Part shown: positions 10,874-21,814 of the stretch, in pieces
How the letters are laid out: every line of letters starts with the position of its first letter
Numbering within the stretch: position 1 is the first letter of the stretch
Assembly: GCA_026770575.1 (NCBI GenBank)
Contig: MU657175.1
Location: 259,665 to 323,023 of the forward strand
Reading direction: 5' to 3'
DNA: 63,359 bases
DNA from: Pelagophyceae sp. CCMP2097
Taxonomy: Eukaryota; Sar; Pelagophyceae
Notes under the pieces: generated by a model
Seen by the model: only the letters and a program-made list of their open reading frames with translations
Database searches by the model: none
What the model was told of the DNA's origin: nothing
Program-made: the position numbers and the translations under genes

Positions 10874-11307
10874 TTACTTTTCGATCCCCTCTCTCGTAAA
10901 CTGGAGGACACCGGTCCGTCCGCGACGAAAAATTGACCTTATGAGGCCTCATAATGGCCGGTTTCCGGCCAGCCAGACGGGTTTGGGCTGGCGTGAGTCG
11001 CCTTAGGGGGGTCCTGAGTGTCCCGTGAGCTGCTCTGGGCATGCGGCTCCTCCTAGAAGGCAGGGTCTTAACGAGGAGCCGACGGGGACTAAATCTAGTC
11101 CTCTCCTCGAGGATATTTACGGTGGCTACGAGCGTTCCGACGCGCACAGCGCGCTGGATTGAAGCCACGTCCTTCTCCGATCTAACCCAGCCAACGCCGA
11201 GCATCACAGGCCGCCGCAACGCCTCGAACTGCTGCTCCTTAGGGCCTTTAAAACTGCACGGACGGACCGGTGTCCCCCAGTTTGCGAGAGAGGGGATCGT
11301 TAAGTAA
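10874..11307. mobile_element. 434-bp element with ~49-bp terminal inverted repeats
   Basis: The left end 10874-10922 (TTACTT, then CGATCCCCTCTCTCGTAAAC onward to GGTCCGTCCG) is matched by the inverted right end 11259-11307. Over the core 41 bp I count two mismatches; a further TTACTT pairs outside a two-base mismatch. The interior has no convincing ORF, so it looks non-autonomous (MITE-like). No clear target-site duplication is visible in the flanks. Confidence 0.85.
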
Positions 11308-11440
11308 GAAAAGTGTCACTACCAGCTTAGCCCGACTCAGAGTCGGAAGTTTAAAAATATCGCTAAAAACGTTAACGGTTACCAGATTCCAATTTTTCGA
11401 CTTTATCCGATGCAAGTATTGCAAGTGCAAGACCGTTTGC

Positions 11441-12166
11441 ATTAGAGAGCTTCAGCTCAAAGTGATACCCTATCGAATTCATATCCTATCGTATCTATCG
11501 GACAAGATCAAACTCATTACCTATCGAACTGATCTGCATATTTTGGAGACGACGACGTTGTCTTATGGAGGGGTCAAGGATATCGGTCAGTTCTCGTCGG
11601 AATGAGGCGCTGAATGGCCCTATCGCCGCGCATTGGTCCCGCAGGGCCGGCCCTAACTTTGTTTTGCGTTGTGGCTACCCCTTGGGCAGCAGCGACGTGG
11701 CATCGGAAGGCGCGTGAGGAGCATGCGTTCGGGCCCTTGCGGGACCCGCCACGCGCCGGCAACCGGCGGGAACTGCGCGCAGGCGTCCGCAACCAATCCG
11801 GCAGCGCCCGGAACCGGCCGCGACAGCGCATCGCGGGTGGGTACGAACTCGAACACAAGTACCCAAAACGCCGATTCCGCTAGAGTCGACGCACCGTGCG
11901 GAAAATCGAAGGGCGTCTGCGCATGGGCTTGTTGACTGCGCACCATCGATCCCGGGACGGGAGTCGGCTGGGGTGCCTCGGGGTTGCCCTCGGGCCAAAG
12001 TAGTACCTAGGTACTACTTTGATTTGGCTCGCGAGTTTAAGAGTTGTACGAGGTCCGTTGAACGGAGAGATCACTGCAAGCTCTATATATCAACGGGCTT
12101 TTAACGGGGTTTTATTTGATAGGGTATCACTTTCGATAGGGTATCACTTTGAGCTGAAGCTCTCTA
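11441..12166. mobile_element. ~726-bp segment bounded by a 34-bp inverted repeat
   Basis: 11441-11476 (ATTAGAGAGCTTCAGCTCAA followed by AGTGATACCCTATCGA) reappears inverted at 12133-12166. Part of it is duplicated just inside the right end (GATAGGGTATCACTTT twice). Near the right side, 11996-12021 is a perfect 26-bp palindrome centred on CCTAGG. No transposase-like ORF is visible. Confidence 0.7.
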
Positions 12167-12176
12167 TTGCCCCTGG

Positions 12177-12256
12177 TAATCCTTCAATCAAAGGACCCGA
12201 CGGGCCCTTGTCGTAAACTGACGTTGATTAAACGGCAAGGGCCCTTCGGGTCCTCA
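12177..12256. mobile_element. 80-bp foldback element, copy 1
   Basis: Arms AGGACCCGACGGGCCCTTG (12192 on) and CAAGGGCCCTTCGGGTCCT (to 12254) pair over 23 bp with two mismatches around a loop containing AAACTGACGTTGA. A near-identical copy is at 25217-25296. It directly abuts the right end of the preceding inverted-repeat element. Confidence 0.85.
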
Positions 12257-12449
12257 ATTATTAAATATTCTGGACGACGGATGCGCACACAGGTATGGAA
12301 ATACTCGCCAATCTACATATTGAAGCCGATTTGCCTCGAAATACCACACAAAATACCAAATTATATCCCAAAATACGTTCATGCAATTTCCGGATGATAT
12401 TAGAAAACCCGAGAATTAATACATTTAAAATTTGATTTCGGCACTGGGA

Positions 12450-12960
12450 ACAAACATCGGACCGTCGGAGGACCGCCTCGAGGCCGTCTTGAGGCCGTCT
12501 AGAAGGGCTACCAAGGTGCCGTCGACGGACGGCTGGCCTCCGTCGGCATTTCGGGACGCCTTTGGTTCGAATTTGGCCATGAGGGGTTCAGATGACAGGA
12601 GGGGCCTTGTCAGGGCCCGTCCAAGGGGCCTTCACAAGAGACCGCGCGAGAGGCCGTACAAGGGCCCTTTTCGAGGGGCCTTGAAGGGACCGTGCAGGAC
12701 GGGGGGGCTTCACAAGAGACTTTCCCCTCGCAAGGAGCCGTGCGCGGGGGCTTGATAGGGCCCTACAAAGCTGGCCCCTTGCAAGAAACCGTGCGTGGGG
12801 GCTTGATAGGGCCCTTCAAAAGAGGCCTTGCAAGTGACCGTGCATTCGGCCTTGCAAGTGACCGCCAAAGAGGAAGGGCCCGTCCGGAGCATTTTCAAGG
12901 ACCCGGGGAAGGATGATCGGGAACGAGTCTCGCACCCGTGAGCCTATGGTATACGTGATC
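12450..12960. repeat. Minisatellite-like block with tandem duplication
   Basis: Starts with GACCGCCTCGAGGCCGTCTT-type minisatellite. From about 12735 to 12870 it has tandem units around GGGGCTTGATAGGGCCCT (two copies) and GGCCTTGCAAGTGACCG (two copies). No coding signal. It lies 3' of the helicase gene. Confidence 0.65.
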
Positions 12961-13110
12961 CCGTGAGCCCATATGAATCCCTGGATCTAATGTCCCACGC
13001 GGCGGCTCAGGATGCGATGACGCGGACGCCTCGACCCTTTGGCGCTCCTGCCGGGTTCACAAAGTATTACAGGTATGTACGGGTGTACGGGTTCACAGGT
13101 CTGTTCGAGT

Positions 13111-16100
13111 TCACAAGTACGAGGCTTCATCGGAAAGCGACAAGGGCGTCGCCGAGGCCGAAGTCTTTGGTCGCTTCGAGGCGTCGCCGCCGGCCGCCGC
13201 GCCGTCGTCCGCCGCGTCCATGTCGGCCACGTCGTACACAAAGCCTTCGGCGTCGTCGTCGTCGGTGATGTCAATAACCTCCCGCGCGGCGCGGCCCGGC
13301 GAAGGCTGCGGCCGCGGCGACGGTTGCGGCGACGGCTGCGGCTGCGGCGACGGCTGCGGCTGCGGCGAAAAGGCGAATTTGAGAAAAGGGTTGGAACCGT
13401 CAATCGAAGAAGAGACGTCCACCACGCTGTGCGCGGGCTCCGGCTTGGCCACGCGCTCCGGCTTGACGTACATCTTAAGCGGCGGCAGGTCCATGCGCTC
13501 GCGGTAGTCTCGCTTGACGAAGATCGGCGCGTCGATGTAGTGTTGGGGGAGATGCCTCTCCAGCTGAGGCAACGTCGCCTCTTGCACAGCGCCCCTTAGC
13601 CAGGCGGCGATGTTGCGGCGCGGAGGTTCGTCGGCGCAGGCGAAGCGGGCGTCGACGAGGACCAAAGCGCCGTAGTCGTGGAGGTGCCGCAGACATCGGC
13701 CCAGCGCCTAAGGAGTCGTTCAAACGCTCTATGCTGCCCTACGCCCGCCGTCGCCCGGGGCCGTCTCCAGCGCCGTCTTCAGGGCCGTCAAAGGGCAAGG
13801 TCTCGAGACGGTATTGGGACCGTCAAGAGGCCGTCCCGGAGAACGCCTCGAGGGTCGCCTCGAGGGCCTTCGTGAAGGCCGTCGTGAGGACAGAGGCCGC
13901 CGAGAGGCCGTCCCAAGGACCGGTTCGAGGCTGCCTCGGGACCGTCTCGAGGCCGACGTCTCAAGGGCCGTCTCAAGGACCGTCTCGAGGGCCGTCTCGA
14001 GGCCGTCGTCTTGAGGGCGTCTTGAGGCCGTCACGAGGCGCCCTTCAAGGCGGTTCCGGCCGTCTCAAGGACCGTCAAGAGGCCATTCAAAGACCGTCTC
14101 AAAGACCGTCTCAAGGACCGTCTCAAGGACCGTCTCAAAGACCGTCTCGAGGACCGTCTCAAGGACCGTCTCAAGGACCGTCTCAAGGGACCGTCTCAAA
14201 GACCGGGGCCTCGCCGCGATGCCCCACACGGGGCATCGCTGCGAGGCCCGTGGCAATCGTGGCATGACACAGATAAGCGTCCAAAAAAGTAAATGCCAAG
14301 GAAATCCCCCCAAGTCTTACCTGGTTGAGGGCTCGAAAGGCCTGGGCGTTGTACCACGCGCTTCCGGTCATGACGGTGGCGTCTCGCTTGTGTTTGTGGT
14401 CGTTGTAAAGTTTCTTGCGCTCTAGAGCATGATCGCCAAAATACGGGTAAGGGATGCCGACGCAAATGACGAGGCGGCACATCTCGTCGTCGTACGAGAT
14501 GCCCTCCGACGCCCTAGACGAAGCGTGCGGGGGCCGGATAGGGGCCCGAAAGGCAAACAAGCCAGACAGAAGAGGCAACAGGAAAGGGTCCCAGTGTGGA
14601 TTCGAAGCAAGCAAGGGTCCTCACTTCCCTCGGTAGACGCAGAGCAATAAAGCCGTCCCCGCGCCGGCGATGGCGTCTCGGAACTGGCGGATGACGCCGT
14701 CGTGCGACTCGCCGCTCGAGGAAGAGGGCTCCGTGAGGACTGCGGTCTTGGAGGCCTCGAGCCTCTGCCAAACCGTCGGGCGACCTACATCTTGTGGCGT
14801 GAAAAGGCACCGAGAAGATGAGCATGCCCTTATTGGGCCAGCCCCGCAAAGGGTGGATTTTAAGCCGAGGTGCTTTTGGCGTTTGGCATCGCGGCTCGTG
14901 ACGGTCCGGGTTTTCTCAAAACCGGGTTGCCCATACCGGGTTGCCCCAGACCGGGGGTTCCCGACTGGGGTCCCCAACCGGTGGTCCCCAACTGGGTTTC
15001 CAAACCAGGGTCCCCACTGCGGGCCCTCGGCGGTCCCGGAGACGGTCCCTTTCGACAGTTTCGGAGACGGCCCCTCTGTGGTCTGGAGCCTTTGACGTCC
15101 AAGGCCCGAGAGGCGGTCCCGGAAGCGGGCCTGGAGACGGCCCCGGAAGCGGGCCCGGAGACGGTCCTCAGCGGTCCGGAGACGGGCCCGGAGACGGTAC
15201 GTCGACGGTCCCGGAGACGGCCCCAGAGACGGCCCCGAAGACGGTCTCGGTCTCTGGGCGGTCCGTCGACGGTCCCATAGACGGGTCCAGAGACAGTCCC
15301 AGAGACGGGTCCAGAGATGGGTCCAGAGACAGGTCCAGAGACGGTCCTGGAGACGCCCCCCCCCCAGTTGGCAGAGGTCCGCCCCCCGCTGCCATTCACG
15401 CCCTCTCCGCGTCGAAAGGCACCGGTTTGGCGTCCGGTGTGTCGGTTTCCAGGCGGGGCCTCGAGACCGGTTGGGGGTGGTCCAGACGGGGGCCCAGACC
15501 GGGGTCGGAAAAAGGCACCGGAGGCGCTCCACGGGCCCGGAGACGGTCCCGTCGACGGTCCCGGAGGCTGCTCCAGAGGCGGCCCCTTTTGAGGGTCCCT
15601 CTGCGGCCGTCGACGGTCCCGGAGAACCGGGGTTCCCGTTGCCGACAGCCGTTCCCATAGGCCCCCAACCGGTGTTTGCCAAATGTCGTTGCCAACCGGT
15701 GTTTGCCAAATTTCGTGGCACGCACCGTTGCCGGCGTGTGCGCGGTTCCGCCAGGCTTCTCGGAGGTTGGCCATCATCTTGTAACTTGGTAAAAACACCA
15801 AAACGCCTCCTTTGTTGCAAGTCGCGGCAATCGTTGCCACGGCTTCACCCAAAGCCAACTGCTGCGGCAATTTCTTCAGCCCAGCCGCGTTGTTCGTCAA
15901 GTCTACGACTCTTGCGCCCGGGCTGGAGTCGACGCGGCAGGAGGAGAGCTGCTTGATGGCAAGCTGGAATTGCGTGTGAGCGACATGCCGAGCTTCCAAA
16001 GCTGGTTGCCTCCCCATTCTCTTCGTAAAGACGTCCCCAAGCTCCCTCTCCGTCTGCGCCACGGGCGCGAGAGTGCCGCTGGCTAAAATGACACATCTTG

Positions 16101-18208
16101 ACCGAGTCACGATTTCGTCTAAGACCACTCCGGGGTGTAAGAGCCAAACACATAATTCAAAGGCCCAAACCGGTTCGTGCAAATGTAAAGAGTCGTTGGG
16201 CGCCGTCGGGAGGACGTACTTGCGCGGGTGGGCCGTGTCCGCATTATGCCAAACGCGAATACAGATGGCGTAATGTTGCATGTGCTTTGCGGCCGATACA
16301 AGCCCGGAGATCATGTTCAAAAGGCCATCGTCAAGCTCCGACGACTCGTCCTCCTTGCGCGCCTAAAGAAAGCGTGGCCCGGTGCGAGCCACCGGGCCTC
16401 CCTTTGCAAAGGGCCCCCCCGCTCTTCTCTTTCGCACGTGTTCTGCGAGCTGCGCCGCCTCTGCGTGGGCCACGGCGAGGAGGTCTTTGTTGAGGCCTAG
16501 CGACGCCGAGGCAGCTGGAGCATGCCCTCCGTGAAGGAAAGTCGTTCGTCAGGCCCCTCGACTCCGCCCTCTGCAAAGGCCCGACGCACCCCACGCTTCG
16601 AAGAAGTTGGATATGGGCTTCTTGCCGGCGCCCCAGTCCTTGTCTCGTAGGATCTGGCGTTGTTCGGGAGGCATGCGGTTCTCAGACCGTAGTTTTAAAG
16701 AGCGAGATGCCGCAGACCTCCCGGGTCCACCTTCCTCCCACTCCGCCATCGCGGAATCCAACTCGCGGTTCAGCAGCGAGAGGACCAGGCCCAAGTGACC
16801 CTCTGGGGGCTGCCTCTTCGCTTGGTAAGAATATTCGGCCTCTTTCAATTCGAAAATAGACGGTTCAACAGAACCTCCCTCTCTCGCAACGGCGTCGACG
16901 TTGTGGGCCTCGTCCACAATGAGAATGGCCTCGTCCAAGAAGCGGTCCAGGCCGGAAGCGGAACAGACACTCGCATCGAGAACATAGTTGTATGGGCAAA
17001 AGATGATTGCTGCTTGAGCTGCAAGAGCCCGAGCGGTGTAGTAGCCGCACCCGCCCGCGTTAGAGTCGTTCGCCACCGCCTAGCGGAGGCGTCGAAGATA
17101 GCGGGGGCGCCTTCGACAACGAGGCTCTTCCGACGAAGAAGGCACGCACCTTCAAGTCTTCAATGTTCGCGACCCCCTCGCCTCCGCACCCCGGCCTCGC
17201 CGCCGCGTGCGCCGCTAAAGCGTGGGCGGGCAGCGTCAAGGCGCGGTAGTTAGCGCAGCCGACGTTTGCAGAATTGCCTCGGTGGGGATCCAAATCGTCC
17301 CAATTTCCTGCCTTCCTCATTTTCTCAACAGCCTTTGCACTCTTCCTACATTGCCCTTGCACGTCCCGCATCTCAATGTCGCCGTTGGTGCAGTAGTGCA
17401 CTCTCGAAGCTAAAGCAGCCGAGACGGCTCTGTAAGGGGAGCGTTTGAGTTCCTTTGGCAGTTGTTTTACCTGTCCAACCGTGCGAGTTGCGTAGATAAT
17501 CTTCCCGCACACTTCTCCCTTCAGCAGCAAATGCCGCTGCGCCGCCAGCGCCGCACTCAGAAGAGCCTGCGTCTTGCCCGTGCCGGTTGGCGATTCTAGC
17601 AAGGCGGCTTCTCTGTTCAAAATGGCTTTCACGACTCTTTGCATCACTAAACGTTGCGGAGCCAGAGGCGCTTCAAAGGGAAAGGCCACCGACACCCCGT
17701 GATACGGCACCGTGCACCCCGTCTTCGAGGAATCGACCAAGCACGGCACCTGCCACAACTCGCGCGGCGCACCGTCGTGCGGCGCGCCGGGTAGGCGCGA
17801 CGCCGCGGAGATGGAGAGGTGGCGGAGCTCGGCGGCCAGCACTTCGTGCACTTTTTTCGCTCCGCCCCGAGGAGCCACCGAGCCGTTGTTGAACCAACCT
17901 GGTTGCGGCGCCGGGAGCGGAGGCGGCGGCGGGCCCGCGGGGAACAAATGCTTCACTTCGGGCTTTGCGTCCGCCTTCTCCTCCGCCTTCGCCTCCCGCG
18001 TTGCTTTCTCGTCCGGCGCGCCCTCGTCGGCCTCGTAGTCCAGCGCGAGACGCCGGCGCTCCGGCTTGACCGCGGGCGCCGCCGCGCCGGGCCCGTCGTC
18101 GATGTCGATGACATGTCCTTGCGCCTCCGCCGCCTTGCGCCGTTCCCGCATCAACTCTTCCGATGTCTTCTCCACAAACTCCATCTCCTCGTCCGACGAA
18201 TCGCCCAT
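13111..18208 (-). CDS. BRIP1: FANCJ/BRIP1-type superfamily 2 DNA helicase (XPD family, Fe-S)
   Basis: Predicted 5'-3' DNA helicase of the XPD/FANCJ/RTEL/DDX11 group, acting in nuclear DNA repair. Exons on minus: 18208-17150, 17079-16590, 16496-16438, 16362-15726, 14784-14625, 14513-14321, 13707-13111; phases agree and give 1064 aa. Motifs in order: acidic N-terminus MGDSSDEEMEF; GVSVAFPFEA; Walker A LLESPTGTGKTQALL; Fe-S region with Cys in HYCTN, GQCRKS, NVGCANY and the CGYYTAR context; IIFCPYNYVLD; DEAH box ILIVDEAHNVD; VILASGTLAP; VLVFLPSYKMM; VYRGKASEGISYDD; FRALNQALGRCLRHLHDYGA; LVLVDARF. The CGYYTAR and RALNQALGRC contexts match FANCJ best. Introns 4 (941 bp) and 6 (613 bp) hold the dispersed minisatellite. 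The C-terminal tail is Pro/Gln-rich and acidic. Confidence 0.92.
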
Positions 18209-18496
18209 GCCGCACAGACCGGCCCGCCCGCCCCTGGGGAGGCCGTCTGCACCCTTTCTGAGACACTGTCGCTAAAGACCATTTTCGAAGATCAACTGCC
18301 GCGCCACTCACGCCGCCGCGGCCCGTTTCGCCCGGCGCTCGGGAGTGCCCGCCCCCGCGCCGCGCCACCGCCCCACTCCACCGCGGCGCCCGTTTCGTCC
18401 GAGGCGCTGTGCCCGCCCCCGGTCAGTCGGCCCTCCTGCATCGACATCTTCCAATCCCCCCGCGCAGCACCGAGACGGATCACGCAGGTCGCCCGG
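18209..18496. promoter_or_regulatory. Shared 5' region between helicase and MYND/RING gene
   Basis: 288 bp separate the two divergently oriented start codons, so promoters of both genes must lie here. I see no obvious TATA box. Inference from gene orientation only. Confidence 0.4.
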
Positions 18497-19535
18497 ATGG
18501 CCGAGCCGCTCAAGGCCCCGAAGCCCTGCTGCGTCTGCGCCGCGCCGGCCGCGCCGGGCGGCCAGCACTGTACCAAGTGCAAATCGCGCCACTACTGCTC
18601 CAAGGCGTGCCAGCTCGTCGACTGGAACGAGGGCGGGCACAAGGCGCAGTGTAAGCAGATGGCCGCCGAGTTCCAGGACCGCCTCCTCGACGCGATCATG
18701 CCGGAGAAGCTGAAGGTCAAGGAGGAGCCGGCCATCGTCGCAGACTTTGTGTCGGCGGACGGTTCCAAGGCGGCGGCGCGCTTATCGGCTGTTCCGACGG
18801 GAAAGGCGGGTGAGGCCGGCGCGGTGAAAGACGGCACGCCGGACTGGCGCGGCACTTGCGCCATCTGCCTGGACCTGCTGCCACTCGAAGGTGAGCGGCA
18901 AACATTCTATGATTGCTGCTGCAAGCATATATGCACGGAATGCAACGTCAAGTGCGACGAGTACGACAAGCGGTGCCCGCTCTGCCGAACGACACGCGCC
19001 AAGACGTCTGCCGAGTTGCTGCTCCGGCTGCAGAAGCACGTGGACAAGGGGAACGCCGACGCGCAGGTTCAGCTCGGAGGCGCGTACCGTGATGGCAGCC
19101 TGGGTCTCAAGAAGGGCTTGAAGCGGGCGTTCCAGCTATTCGAGCTCGTTGCGGCGCAAGGACACGCGGTAGCTCAGGTGGAACTGGGAGAGTGTTATCA
19201 TTTTGGAAAAGGCGTGAAGATCAACTTCAAGGCCGCCGCGCAGTGCTACCGGCGCGCAGCCGAGCAAGGCTATCCTGGCGCCCAAAACAACCTCATGACT
19301 ACAACGGCACGGGCGTGGCGCAGTCGTACGAAGAAGCTGTGAAGTGGTACCGGCTCGCCGCGGCGCAGGGCCAGCCAAACGCGCTCTACAACCTCGGTGT
19401 GTGTTCGGCCACGGCGTGCCGCGGGACCTTGACGCGCAACGCCTCTTTAAGCGCGCGGCGGCCAAGGGGCACGTCGGCGCTGTGGAGATGGCGGCAGAGG
19501 TCTCGCGGCACCTCGCGGCGCACGCTTCCGGCTGA
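18497..19535 (+). pseudogene. MYND-RING-Sel1 protein with two frame breaks
   Basis: The first 281 codons (to TGA at 19342) are intact. MAEPLKAPKPCCVC begins a MYND zinc finger (C-x2-C, CTKCKSRHYCSKACQ, GHKAQC). A RING-type domain follows (CAICLDLLP, CCCKHICTEC, KRCPLCR), then Sel1-like repeats (AQVQLGGAYRDGSLGLKKG, AVAQVELGECYHFGKGV). Homology continues in a second frame (NGTGVAQSYEEAVKWYRLAA) after a break near 19296. It moves to a third frame (GHGVPRDLDAQRLFKRAAA) after a one-base loss near 19402, ending at 19535. MYND-RING-Sel1 proteins usually act as protein-interaction or ubiquitin-ligase factors. The breaks could be assembly errors, a short unusual intron, or real inactivation. Confidence 0.7.
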
Positions 19536-19547
19536 TCCAAGAGGCCG

Positions 19548-20129
19548 ATGCCGCAATGTCGGTGCCACATCGCGAGCGGGGCCCAGTCGCGGCCCCCCGT
19601 GGCCTCGACTGCGACCCGAGACTGCGCCGACGGCAGCCGCGTGCTCCTCCGCAAGGCCCAGGTGATGCTTGGTGGCGCGTACCGTCAAGGAACGCATGGT
19701 CTCAAGAAGAGCCCGAAGCGGGCGGTCCAGCTGTACAAGCTTGGCGCGGCGCAAGGAGATGTAAAAGGTCAGATGGTACTGGGTCAGTGTTATGTTGAAA
19801 GGTATGGAGTCGAGATCGACCACAAGACCGCCGCGCATTGGTTCCGGCGCGCAGCCGGGCAAGGATATCCTCATGCTCAACTCAATCTCGGCAATGCGTT
19901 TCGAGGGCAGGGCGTGGCGCAGTCGTACGACGAGGCCGCGAAGTGGAACCGCCTCGCCGCGGCGCAGGGCGACGCAGACGCGCTCTGCAACCTCGGCATA
20001 TGTTACGCAAACGGCGAGGGCGTGCCGCAGGACTTGGACAGGGCGCTGCGCCTCTTCGATTACGCCGCAATCAAAGGGCACGCCGGCGCGTTTGAATTAG
20101 CCGCGCGCGTACGGGCCGAGCCGCTCTAA
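19548..20129 (+). CDS. Sel1-repeat protein, tandem partial copy of the preceding gene
   Basis: From about residue 35 it matches the Sel1 part of the upstream gene: AQVMLGGAYRQGTHGLKKSP, GQMVLGQCYVERYGVEID, AQLNLGNAFRGQGVAQSYDE, ALCNLGICYANGEGVPQD. It lacks MYND and RING domains. It starts 13 bp after the upstream frame ends, so it is either the product of an unequal duplication or a later exon of the same gene. Sel1 repeats form helical solenoids that bind other proteins. Start codon uncertain. Confidence 0.65.
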   Translation: MPQCRCHIASGAQSRPPVASTATRDCADGSRVLLRKAQVMLGGAYRQGTHGLKKSPKRAVQLYKLGAAQGDVKGQMVLGQCYVERYGVEIDHKTAAHWFRRAAGQGYPHAQLNLGNAFRGQGVAQSYDEAAKWNRLAAAQGDADALCNLGICYANGEGVPQDLDRALRLFDYAAIKGHAGAFELAARVRAEPL

Positions 20130-20785
20130 CTTTTAAAGCGAGGCGCGACTTCCGGCGACGCACTTCGGCCGATGCCCGTCTTCCGACCCGTTCAAACGTC
20201 CGGCCGCTCGATGCGTAAGCACGTTCTTGCTCTCTTCGAACGAGGGAGCGACAAAAGGGCGATTCAAAGGGCGACTCGAACAAGGGACCTGCCTGGAAAG
20301 GGACCTCCAAAGGGCCGGCCGCGGCCCTTTGGCGTTTTAAAACACCGGCAAGGCAAAGCGCCCTATGGAGACGGCATTCCGGCCCTCGCGCGGCGCCGCG
20401 CGGTCGTTAGGACCTCGCTCCCGTGTGGCGTTGGCGCAACTCGGGGTCAGGGCGAGAGAGGTACGTCTTACAACTGCCCGCATCGTCCACGTGATTTGGG
20501 CGTTTGGGGGCGTCGGCCGTGTGTTCTCGCTTGCGCGTCGTCTTCGTCGCTGGGTGTTGGAGAAACTGCGACGGGCATAGAAAGACGGCGCCCGCGCGCA
20601 TGTTCGTACTCGTGCCGGCCCGGGCCGCGCGGGACGCTCCCGGCCCCATGCACGACGCTTGGACGCCAAAGTCTCCGCGAAGTGCCTTAGGAGCCGAACG
20701 TTTGTACGACACGGCTCGCCGGGGCACACGGGGAAGGAGGGGAGCGAGGCATATAATAGAAGAAGAAGGGGCGGACGAGGCGTCT
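20130..20785. other. Intergenic, no supported gene
   Basis: GC-rich sequence with overlapping open frames on both strands and no recognisable motif. It lies between converging genes (Sel1 ORF on plus, lyase on minus). Confidence 0.45.
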
Positions 20786-21814
20786 TCAGTTTGGCCCGGG
20801 GGCGGGGCAGGGCGCTTTTTGCTTGCAGGCGACGAGGTCGAGGTCGGCGTTTTGCAGGCACCACTTTGAGAAGTTGCGCGAGAGCGCTACAGCCGCGTCC
20901 GCCACCGGCAGGGCCGGCGGCCGCGCGTCGCCTACCGGCAACCCAGCCAGCTGCGCGAAGCGCTTGTTGCCGTCGACGCCCGCGGGCGCACGCCAGGCCG
21001 AGATGAGGTCGATTGCGCGCATTTGGAGCTTTTGGAGGTCTTGGGACGTGTGGTCTTCCTTTGCAAACGCTTCGCGGATCATGTTGAAAAGGTCGCCCGC
21101 ATAGTTAAACTGCGACCCGACGAAGCCCTTGATTCCAACAGCCAGAGCCGGGAGCATGAGCTCCTCGCGGCCGCCCAAGACTTCGTATTTGCCTTCTTTG
21201 TAGCGCATGACCTCTAAAGCGTCGACGAACCCCGGTGATGCCTCGAGGCCCGTGTCCTTAATTCCCGCAAACGACCCGTTTGCGTCAAAGCCTTGGCCGA
21301 TCGAATCGATCTCGAAGACGAGGTCTATCAAGTTGATGTACACGTTGGTCATGGATGGAATATGGTAGTAGTAGCACGGTATGAAAGGCGCCGCTTTGCA
21401 AGTCGAAACCAGGAAGGCCGCAGCCGCTTTCGCGTTTGCGGGCCGGAGGAACGTCGGAGGCATGGCGCCGATGGCCTTTGCGCCGTGCTTTGCGGCGTGT
21501 GCCGCCAACCGTTGCGCATCCTTGAGAGCTTCCGCGCCGACATGTACTACGACGTTCGCTTCAGTCTTCGCCCACGCTTCCGTTAAAGCTTCGCGCTCCT
21601 CGACCGTCAAGCTTAAAGACTCGCCCGTCGTGCCGCAAACGAAGACCCATTGGATTCCAGTCGACTGGAGGTATTGCCACTGTTGCGGGATCGCTGCGAG
21701 GTTTATTTCACCTTCGCCGTCAAATGGTGTGAAAACCGCCGCCATGAGCCCCTCGAGGCGCAGAGGGCGCACCGCAGACGCCAAGGCGAGGGAAGATAGG
21801 AGGCGAAGCAGCAT
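20786..21814 (-). CDS. NPL: N-acetylneuraminate lyase-like, DHDPS superfamily
   Basis: Class I aldolase fold, predicted to cleave N-acetylneuraminate to N-acetylmannosamine and pyruvate. The chosen ATG at 21814 gives MLLRLLSSLALASAVRPL, a likely signal peptide; a more upstream start (21889) is also open. Family marks: GLMAAVFTPFDGEGEIN, the carboxylate-binding FVCGTTGESLSLT, catalytic Tyr in IPCYYYHIPSMT (typical of sialic acid lyases rather than DHDPS), and the Schiff-base Lys in FAGIKDTG. Single exon of 342 codons, close to the usual ~300 residues plus presequence. Substrate specificity is inferred from the YYYHIP motif. Confidence 0.85.
   Translation of the reverse strand: MLLRLLSSLALASAVRPLRLEGLMAAVFTPFDGEGEINLAAIPQQWQYLQSTGIQWVFVCGTTGESLSLTVEEREALTEAWAKTEANVVVHVGAEALKDAQRLAAHAAKHGAKAIGAMPPTFLRPANAKAAAAFLVSTCKAAPFIPCYYYHIPSMTNVYINLIDLVFEIDSIGQGFDANGSFAGIKDTGLEASPGFVDALEVMRYKEGKYEVLGGREELMLPALAVGIKGFVGSQFNYAGDLFNMIREAFAKEDHTSQDLQKLQMRAIDLISAWRAPAGVDGNKRFAQLAGLPVGDARPPALPVADAAVALSRNFSKWCLQNADLDLVACKQKAPCPAPGPN

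Noticed and set aside
14860..16320. 486-codon continuous minus-strand frame within the helicase
   Set aside because: The first part is a genuine exon, but after 15726 the frame runs into minisatellite intron. Conserved helicase motifs resume at 14784 with matching splice phases.
20337..20864. 175-codon minus-strand frame upstream of Sel1/lyase genes
   Set aside because: Arg/Pro/Ala-rich, with no motif, and overlapped by equally long plus-strand frames; typical of GC-rich non-coding DNA.
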